Under the pieces are notes generated by a model. The model was not told where the DNA came from and searched no databases. It was given only the letters and a program-made list of their open reading frames with translations. Below are positions 17,222 through 21,868 of a stretch of DNA of 21,868 nucleotides, piece after piece. Source of the DNA: an uncultured Gammaproteobacteria bacterium. Its GTDB lineage: Bacteria; Pseudomonadota; Gammaproteobacteria; Rariloculales; Rariloculaceae. The stretch's first letter is position 1. Every line of letters begins with the position of its first letter. The position numbers were made by a program, and so were the translations under genes. Location: assembly GCA_946887385.1 (NCBI GenBank), contig CAMPKU010000040.1, positions 1-21,868 on the forward strand. Reading direction: 5' to 3'.

Positions 17222-18377
17222 CGGCGAGATCTATCTCGACTACGCCGCCACGGCGCCGCTCGATCCGGCCGTGGCCGAGGCGATGCACGAGTGCATGCTC
17301 AGCGAGTTCGGCAACGCGTCGTCGCAGCACGCCGCGGGACGGCGCGCGCGAGCGCTCGTCGAGGCCGCGCGCGAGCGCGTGGCGCAGCGTGTCGGAGCGC
17401 CGAGCGAGCGCCTCGTTTTCACTTCGGGCGCCACAGAGTCGAACAATTTGGCGCTCAAAGGCGTGCTGCAACGCTCGCGCAACCGGCGCGTGCACTTCGT
17501 AACGTCGCGGATCGAGCACAAGTCCGTGCTCGACGTGGCGCGCGTGCTCGAGGCGGCCGGCGTTGCCGTGACGTACGTTCCCGCAACGGCGGGCGGTTGG
17601 GTGGATCCCGATCGCGTCGTCGAAGCGCTGCATGCGGACACGCAGCTCGTGTCGATCATGCACGTGAACAACGAGACGGGCGTGATCCAAGACGTGGAGG
17701 CCATCGGCGCCGCATGCCGCGCGCGCGGGGTACTGTTCCATGTAGACGCCGCGCAGAGCGCGGGTAAGGTGCCGCTCGACTTGGCTGCGGCGCCGATCGA
17801 TCTGTGCTCGCTGACGGCGCACAAGCTCTGCGGCCCGAAGGGTGTCGGCGCCTTGTACGTCGCGCCGCGAGCCACCCTGGCGCCGCAGCTGCACGGCGGC
17901 GAGCAGGAGCGCTCGTTGCGCGCCGGCACGCTGGCCACGCATCAGATCGTGGGCATGGGCAAGGCGTACGAGCTCGCGGATCCGGCTGGCGAGGCGCCCC
18001 GCCTCGCGGCGCTGCGCGAACGACTATGGCAGGCGCTGGCCACGATCGACGGCGTGCGCCGCAACGGCGATCCGGCGCGGTGCGCCGCGCACGTTTTGAA
18101 CGCCACCTTTCCGGGCGTGGACGGGGAAAGCCTGCGGTTCGCGCTCGGCGATGTCGCTGTTTCGGCCGGCTCGGCCTGCGCGGCCGACAGCCCGGAGGCC
18201 TCGCATGTGCTCACCGGAATGGGCTTGAGCGACGTGCTGGCGGCGAGCTCGCTGCGCTTCAGCGTCGGCCGGTTTACCGCCGAGGACGAGGTCTTGGCGG
18301 CCGCTGCGCGCGTCAAAATCGCCGTCGAGCGGCTGCGGGCGTTGGCCCCGGCCGCGCCGCCGTGGTGCTCGGCCTGA
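17214..18377 (+). CDS. iscS: Cysteine desulfurase IscS (C-terminally short)
   Basis: PLP enzyme that takes sulfur from cysteine as a persulfide and passes it to Fe-S scaffolds and tRNA thiolation partners. The 387-residue product begins MISGEIYLDYAATAPLDPAV. It has TSGATESNN (70-78), His102 (EHKSV), NNETGVIQD (152-160), DAAQS (178-182), the PLP lysine Lys204 (TAHKLCGPKG) and active Cys322 in SAGSACAADSPEASHVLTGMGL, a group I (IscS/NifS) type loop. E. coli IscS is 404 residues; here the protein stops shortly after RLRALAP (residue 379), ending APPWCSA, so the tail that ends SIEWAHH and helps dock IscU is missing. The ATG at 17214 overlaps the trmJ end. It is followed by an IscU-like gene. Confidence 0.92.
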   Translation: MISGEIYLDYAATAPLDPAVAEAMHECMLSEFGNASSQHAAGRRARALVEAARERVAQRVGAPSERLVFTSGATESNNLALKGVLQRSRNRRVHFVTSRIEHKSVLDVARVLEAAGVAVTYVPATAGGWVDPDRVVEALHADTQLVSIMHVNNETGVIQDVEAIGAACRARGVLFHVDAAQSAGKVPLDLAAAPIDLCSLTAHKLCGPKGVGALYVAPRATLAPQLHGGEQERSLRAGTLATHQIVGMGKAYELADPAGEAPRLAALRERLWQALATIDGVRRNGDPARCAAHVLNATFPGVDGESLRFALGDVAVSAGSACAADSPEASHVLTGMGLSDVLAASSLRFSVGRFTAEDEVLAAAARVKIAVERLRALAPAAPPWCSA

Positions 18378-18388
18378 CCTTTTTCGGC

Positions 18389-18394
18389 TAAACT
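18389..18394 (+). promoter_or_regulatory. Candidate -10 element before the iscU-like gene
   Basis: TAAACT (18389-18394) in the 29-base gap after iscS is 12 bases before the ATG of the iscU-like gene, which lacks a Shine-Dalgarno. It could give a nearly leaderless transcript; no matching -35 is seen, so this is a weak call. Confidence 0.22.
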
Positions 18395-18406
18395 ATTGAC
18401 CCGCCT

Positions 18407-18772
18407 ATGGAATACAGCACCGCCGTACAACGGCATTTCGCAGCGCCTACGAGCGTGCGGGAACTGCCGGCCGGCGCGCGGGGTCTCGTGGCGGGCGAGG
18501 CCGAGGACCGCACGCTGCACGTTTGGGTACGCTTCGAGCTCGAAATCGTGAACGAAGCCGTGGCAGCGGCCGCGTTTCAGGCGTTTGGTTGTCCGCACAC
18601 CGTAGCGGCCGCGAGCGTCGTGGCCGGCTGGCTGAAGGGCCGCTCGGTGGCTGAAGCGCGCACGCTCGACGTGAAGGCGGTTTGCGCGGAGCTCGAGGTG
18701 CCCGTGGAGAAGCTGGGCAAGCTGTTGCGGATAGAGGATGCGGTAGCGGCCTGCTGGCGCTTGGGAACTTAA
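18407..18772 (+). CDS. Divergent IscU/NifU-N-like protein lacking two of three cluster cysteines
   Basis: The 121-residue product follows the IscU fold plan. MEYSTAVQRHFAAPTSV matches the IscU start (MAYSEKVIDHYENPRNV), VRFELEIVNEAVAAAAFQAFGCPHTVAAASVVAGWLKGRSVAEA matches the central block, and AVCAELEVPVEKLGKLLRIEDAVAA matches the C-terminal block. Only one canonical ligand is kept: Cys62 in FGC (E. coli Cys63). The ACGD segment with Cys37 is replaced by GEAED around residues 30-34, and the Cys106 position in KIHCSILAEDA is KLGKLLRIEDA. Cys93 and Cys116 lie at non-ligand positions. It probably cannot build a 2Fe-2S cluster as IscU does; it may be a sulfur acceptor, a regulator of IscS or a decaying paralogue. 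It lies between iscS and iscA, where iscU belongs. The fold call is by eye and moderately sure. Confidence 0.72.
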   Translation: MEYSTAVQRHFAAPTSVRELPAGARGLVAGEAEDRTLHVWVRFELEIVNEAVAAAAFQAFGCPHTVAAASVVAGWLKGRSVAEARTLDVKAVCAELEVPVEKLGKLLRIEDAVAACWRLGT

Positions 18773-18788
18773 GGAAGGTTGAAACGGA

Positions 18789-19112
18789 ATGTCGATCTCA
18801 CTGACGGATAACGCGGCCACGCGCGTGCGCACGTTTCTCGAGAAGCGCGGCCACGGCGTCGGCCTTCGGCTCGGCGTGCGGCGCAGCGGCTGCAACGGCT
18901 GGGCTTACACCATCGATTACGCGGACAGCGTGGCGCCGGACGATGTCATCTTCGAGGAAGGCGGCGTGAAGGTCATCGTGGCCGCGGACACCTTGGAGCT
19001 CATCGACGGCACGGAAGTGGACTTCGTGAAAGATGGGCTCAACGAAGCGTTCAAGTTCCGCAACCCCAACGTCAAAGGCGAGTGCGGCTGCGGCGAAAGT
19101 TTTAGCGTCTGA
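18789..19112 (+). CDS. iscA: Iron-sulfur cluster assembly protein IscA (A-type carrier)
   Basis: A-type carrier that holds and passes Fe-S clusters or iron to target proteins. The 107-residue product matches IscA in length and has all three ligand cysteines: Cys35 in [10 protein letters not shown], and Cys99 and Cys101 in the end [13 protein letters not shown]. The [29 protein letters not shown] and ECGCGESF segments are closer to IscA than to ErpA or SufA. AAGGAAGG (18771-18778) lies about 10 bases before the ATG and is a good ribosome site. It follows the iscU-like gene by 16 bases. hscB, hscA and fdx, which normally come next, are absent; ndk follows. Confidence 0.92.
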   Translation: MSISLTDNAATRVRTFLEKRGHGVGLRLGVRRSGCNGWAYTIDYADSVAPDDVIFEEGGVKVIVAADTLELIDGTEVDFVKDGLNEAFKFRNPNVKGECGCGESFSV

Positions 19113-19129
19113 CGCGAGTCGTTTTTTTT
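19111..19129 (+). terminator. Weak hairpin with T8 tract after iscA
   Basis: GAC (19111-19113), GCGA loop, GTC (19118-19120), then G and eight T residues (19122-19129). The stem is only 3-4 bp, but the T-run is the longest in the window and directly follows the iscA stop. It could give partial termination between the isc genes and ndk; a slippage-prone T tract is another reading. Confidence 0.3.
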
Positions 19130-19157
19130 CCACTCTAGTAGTTCTGCAAGGTGACCA

Positions 19158-19589
19158 ATGGCTGTCGAGCGTACGTTGTCCATCGTCAAACCGGATGGTG
19201 TGGCGAAGAATCTAATCGGTGAGGTGTATCGCCGTTTCGAGAAGGCGGGGCTTAGTGTGGTGGCGGCGAAGATGCTTCGCCTGCGCCAAGATCAAGCCGA
19301 AGGCTTTTACGCCGTGCACAAGGCCCGTCCATTCTACGCGGACCTGGTGCGCTACATGACTTCGGGGCCCGTGATGGTGCAAGTGCTCGAAGGCGACAAC
19401 GCCGTCAAAGCCAACCGCGACATCATGGGCGCCACGAATCCGAAGCAGGCGGCGCCGGGCACGATTCGCGCCGACTTCGCCGCTTCAATCGAGGAGAATG
19501 TCGTGCACGGCTCCGACGGCCCCGACACGGCCAGGGCCGAGATCGCGTTCTTCTTCAGCGAGGCCGAGATTTGTCCGCGGACGCGCTAA
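19158..19589 (+). CDS. ndk: Nucleoside diphosphate kinase
   Basis: Transfers the gamma-phosphate of ATP to nucleoside diphosphates through a phosphohistidine, keeping NTP and dNTP pools balanced. The 143-residue product is of normal length, with [29 protein letters not shown] at the N-terminus, [36 protein letters not shown], and the active-site NVVHGSD with His117. The C-terminal FFFSEAEI is also typical. AAGGTG (19148-19153) lies four bases before the ATG. The 3' end overlaps rlmN by 19 bases. The order ndk-rlmN-pilF-rodZ is common in gammaproteobacteria. Confidence 0.97.
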   Translation: MAVERTLSIVKPDGVAKNLIGEVYRRFEKAGLSVVAAKMLRLRQDQAEGFYAVHKARPFYADLVRYMTSGPVMVQVLEGDNAVKANRDIMGATNPKQAAPGTIRADFAASIEENVVHGSDGPDTARAEIAFFFSEAEICPRTR

Positions 19590-20686
19590 CGCTGTCGCGC
19601 CGAGACCCAGGCAAGCTCAGCTTGCTCGGGCTTCCGGCGGCCAGTCTCGTCGAGTTTTTCGAGAATCTCGACGAGAAGCCGTATCGTGCGCGCCAGGTGA
19701 TGCGCTGGCTCTATCAGCGCCACGTGGTCGATTACGCGCAGATGTCGGACTTGAGCGCGCCGCTGCGCAAGCAGCTCGCCGAGATCACGACGCTGGAGCT
19801 TCCCCCGGTATTGAAATGCGAGCATTCGGACGACGGCACGCGCAAATGGCTGCTCGACGTGGGCGCCAATCAAGCCGTCGAAACCGTATACATTCCCGAG
19901 CCCGATCGCGGCACGCTGTGCATCTCATCGCAGGCCGGCTGCGCGCTCGACTGCGCGTTCTGTGCAACGGGCTACCAGGGGTTCAACCGCAATCTCACGT
20001 CGGCCGAGATACTGGGGCAGGTGGTGCTCGCCGCGCGCGAGCTTGCCGGAGCCAAGATCACGAACGTCGTGTTCATGGGCATGGGCGAGCCGCTCGCGAA
20101 CTATCGCAACGTGCTGCCTGTGGTGCACTTGCTCATCGACGATCAGGCGTTTGGTTTGTCGCGGCGCCGCGTAACGATCAGCACGGCCGGCGTGGTGCCG
20201 CAGATGCTCAAGCTCGCCAACGACTGCAACGTTGCGCTAGCGGTATCGCTGCACGCGCCCACCGATGAGCTGCGCGACCGGCTCGTGCCGATCAACAAGA
20301 TTCACCCCATTGCCGAGCTGCTCGACGCGTGCTGGAAATACGCGGAGGGGCAGGCGAGCCGCAGCATCACGTTCGAATACGTGCTGCTCGACGGCATCAA
20401 CGATTCGGTGGCACAGGCAAGGCAGCTCGTGAAGCTGTTGCGCCACAAGCCGGCCAAGGTGAACTTGATCCCGTTCAATGCCTTTGCGGAATCGGAATTC
20501 CGCTGCTCGCCGCAACCCGCGATCGACGCGTTCTGGCAGACGCTGCGCAACGCGGGGCTGATCGCGACGGTTCGCCGCCCGCGCGGCGACGACATCGCCG
20601 CAGCCTGCGGCCAGCTTGCCGGGCGCGTGCGCGACCGGCAGCGAGTGCGTCTGGGGGATCGGGTGATCGGAGCAAGCACTGCATGA
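19571..20686 (+). CDS. rlmN: Dual-specificity 23S rRNA / tRNA adenine-C2 methyltransferase RlmN
   Basis: Radical SAM enzyme that makes 2-methyladenosine at A2503 of 23S rRNA and at A37 of several tRNAs. The 371-residue product has [16 protein letters not shown] (35-50), the cluster motif CALDCAFC (Cys124, Cys128, Cys131), [56 protein letters not shown], and the mechanistic Cys346 in [16 protein letters not shown]. The start is taken as TTG at 19571, with GAGG (19560-19563) seven bases before it; no ATG or GTG is available before the conserved region, though some leeway remains. It overlaps ndk upstream by 19 bases and pilF downstream by 4 (ATGA). Confidence 0.95.
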   Translation: MSADALTLSRRDPGKLSLLGLPAASLVEFFENLDEKPYRARQVMRWLYQRHVVDYAQMSDLSAPLRKQLAEITTLELPPVLKCEHSDDGTRKWLLDVGANQAVETVYIPEPDRGTLCISSQAGCALDCAFCATGYQGFNRNLTSAEILGQVVLAARELAGAKITNVVFMGMGEPLANYRNVLPVVHLLIDDQAFGLSRRRVTISTAGVVPQMLKLANDCNVALAVSLHAPTDELRDRLVPINKIHPIAELLDACWKYAEGQASRSITFEYVLLDGINDSVAQARQLVKLLRHKPAKVNLIPFNAFAESEFRCSPQPAIDAFWQTLRNAGLIATVRRPRGDDIAAACGQLAGRVRDRQRVRLGDRVIGASTA

Positions 20687-21438
20687 ACACATTTCGTTTC
20701 GTCGGGCTGTTGGCGGCCGCAGTGGTGTTGACGGCGTGCGCCGGAAGCGGCCGCGCGGTGAACGACGCCGCTGTTGCAAATCTGAACCTTGGCGCCGGCT
20801 ATCTGCGGCAGGGCAACACCACGCTCGCCATCGAGCGACTGCAGCGGGCGCTGGCTCAGGATCCGCGTCTCGTGGAAGCGCATGCCACGATTGCGCTCGC
20901 CTACGATCAGATCGGCAGTCTCGACGAGGCGGAGACGCACTATAAACGTGCAACGGAGCTCGATCCGAATAACGGCACGGCGGCGAACTTCTACGCGGTG
21001 TTCCTCTGCAACCGGCAGAATCGCTGGGCTGACGCCGAGCCGTATTTTCGCCGCGCCGCCGCCGACTCGAACTATCCGACCCCAGAAGTGGCGCTCACGA
21101 ATGCCGGCGTGTGTGCGCTTGCGGCCGGCGACACCGAATCGGCGGCGGAGAGCTTTCGTGCGGCGCTCGCTCGCAACGGCACCTATCCGGATGCGCTGCT
21201 CAATATGATGGACCTTGCGTACCAAGGCGGTAATTTCCTGCAGGCCCGCGCGTTCGTGCAGCGTTATCTCGATTCGCAGCGGCCGACGGCGCCCGTGCTG
21301 TGGTTGTGCTTCCAAGTGGAACGCGAGCTCGACAACGACGAGGCGGCGGATCGCTGCGCGGCGCAACTGCGTAACAATTTCCGTGGCTCGGAGGAGCTCG
21401 CGCAGCTCGAAGAGCAGACGAGGCGTAATGGTCGATAG
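20683..21438 (+). CDS. pilF: Type IV pilus biogenesis/stability lipoprotein PilF (PilW)
   Basis: Outer-membrane lipoprotein pilotin with TPR repeats that helps assemble the PilQ secretin of type IV pili. The 251-residue product has a lipoprotein signal with lipobox LTAC (Cys19) and then a string of TPR motifs, for example AVANLNLGAGYLRQGNTTLAIERLQRALAQDP, VEAHATIALAYDQIGSLDEAETHYKRATELDP and VALTNAGVCALAAGDTESAAESFRAALA. The length fits PilF. The ATG at 20683 overlaps the rlmN stop as ATGA, with GGAG (20669-20672) upstream; the frame is open further up only through rlmN in another frame. rodZ follows with an 11-base overlap. No other pilus gene is in the window. Confidence 0.92.
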   Translation: MNTFRFVGLLAAAVVLTACAGSGRAVNDAAVANLNLGAGYLRQGNTTLAIERLQRALAQDPRLVEAHATIALAYDQIGSLDEAETHYKRATELDPNNGTAANFYAVFLCNRQNRWADAEPYFRRAAADSNYPTPEVALTNAGVCALAAGDTESAAESFRAALARNGTYPDALLNMMDLAYQGGNFLQARAFVQRYLDSQRPTAPVLWLCFQVERELDNDEAADRCAAQLRNNFRGSEELAQLEEQTRRNGR

Positions 21439-21868
21439 CGACGCACCGATCGCCCCGGCCGCGTCCCCGCCCCCCGATACGCTGGGGCAGACGCTGCGCA
21501 ACGCCCGGCTCATGCAGGATCTCACGCTCGAGCAGCTTGCGGCGGACCTGCGCATCGAGGCAAAGCACTTGAACGCGCTCGAAGAGAATCGCTTCGAGCG
21601 GATCGGCGTGCCCGTGTTCATCAAGGGTTACCTGAAACAGTACGGCCAGCGGCTCGGCCTCGACGTGCGCGATCTGCTCGCGCTGTACTACAAGCAGACC
21701 ACGCTTTCCGACGTGCAGATTCAGCCGAGCCGCACGATCAAGCTGCGCGATGATCGCCAGATCACCTCGTGGATTTTGGCGGTGGTTGTATTGCTCGCGG
21801 TCATCGCGGGACTGGTGTGGTGGTGGAGCGGCGGGTCCGCGATCCTGCGTCCCACATCGACGGCGCCG
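21428..21868 (+). CDS. rodZ: Cytoskeletal protein RodZ (partial, C-terminus outside window)
   Basis: Inner-membrane protein that links MreB to the cell wall machinery and keeps rod shape. 147 codons are visible, running off the right edge. Residues 18-90 are the Cro/C1-type helix-turn-helix domain (TLGQTLRNARLMQDLTLEQLAADLRIEAKHLNALEENRFERIGVPVFIKGYLKQYGQRLGLD), the typical RodZ signature, followed by a basic linker (RTIKLRDDR) and one transmembrane helix (about 113-133, ending in WWW). The periplasmic part has just begun. The ATG at 21428 lies inside the pilF end, with GAGG (21420-21423) four bases before it. Position after rlmN and pilF matches the usual order, where ispG and hisS would be expected next. 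Confidence 0.94.
   Translation, partial: MVDSDAPIAPAASPPPDTLGQTLRNARLMQDLTLEQLAADLRIEAKHLNALEENRFERIGVPVFIKGYLKQYGQRLGLDVRDLLALYYKQTTLSDVQIQPSRTIKLRDDRQITSWILAVVVLLAVIAGLVWWWSGGSAILRPTSTAP

Overview
The window is GC-rich chromosomal DNA, almost certainly from a gammaproteobacterium. The gene orders xerD-dsbC, queA-tgt-yajC-secD, suhB-trmJ-iscS and ndk-rlmN-pilF-rodZ are all gammaproteobacterial arrangements. The high GC, tryptophan 2,3-dioxygenase and acetoacetyl-CoA synthetase suggest an aerobic lineage near Xanthomonadales, Nevskiales or Steroidobacterales; the exact placement is inference. Genes are densely packed, with many 1-19 base overlaps. I see no insertion sequence, prophage or CRISPR array.

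Left part (1-5149): gpmA (cut by the window edge, minus strand) diverges from kynA. kynA converges on a minus-strand operon plsC-like > aacS > zapE, and a 9-bp inverted repeat sits between the converging ends. The 276-base gap 5150-5425 separates this operon from divergent xerD and carries a CRP-like palindrome.

Middle (5432-10683, plus strand): xerD, dsbC, a TerC-family membrane protein, a DoxX-like membrane protein, an SLC13-type permease with two RCK-C domains, and a small VOC/glyoxalase-fold protein. After dsbC this is a membrane and accessory cluster without an obvious shared pathway.

Centre (10707-11084): a tRNA-Leu(CAA) gene interrupted in the anticodon by a 237-nt group I intron. The core (P3, P4, P6, P7, P8, P9) can be traced by eye and shows compensatory changes against the Azoarcus tRNA-Ile intron as I remember it. 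The intron lies between anticodon bases 34 and 35, and the P1 splice-site pair reads C-G instead of the usual U-G wobble. This is the most interesting object in the window.

Right part (11137-21868): queA-tgt (queuosine synthesis) and yajC-secD (Sec auxiliary complex). No secF follows secD; the convergent suhB begins 3 bases after the secD stop. Divergent from suhB runs trmJ > iscS > iscU-like > iscA > ndk > rlmN > pilF > rodZ (cut by the window edge). The Isc part is reduced: iscR, hscB, hscA, fdx and iscX are absent here, the IscU-like protein keeps only one of the three cluster-ligand cysteines, and IscS lacks the C-terminal tail that docks IscU in E. coli.

Several genes act on tRNA or translation: the tRNA itself, queA, tgt, trmJ, and rlmN, which also methylates tRNA. 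Identities rest on recognised motifs and remembered family sequences; no database search was possible.
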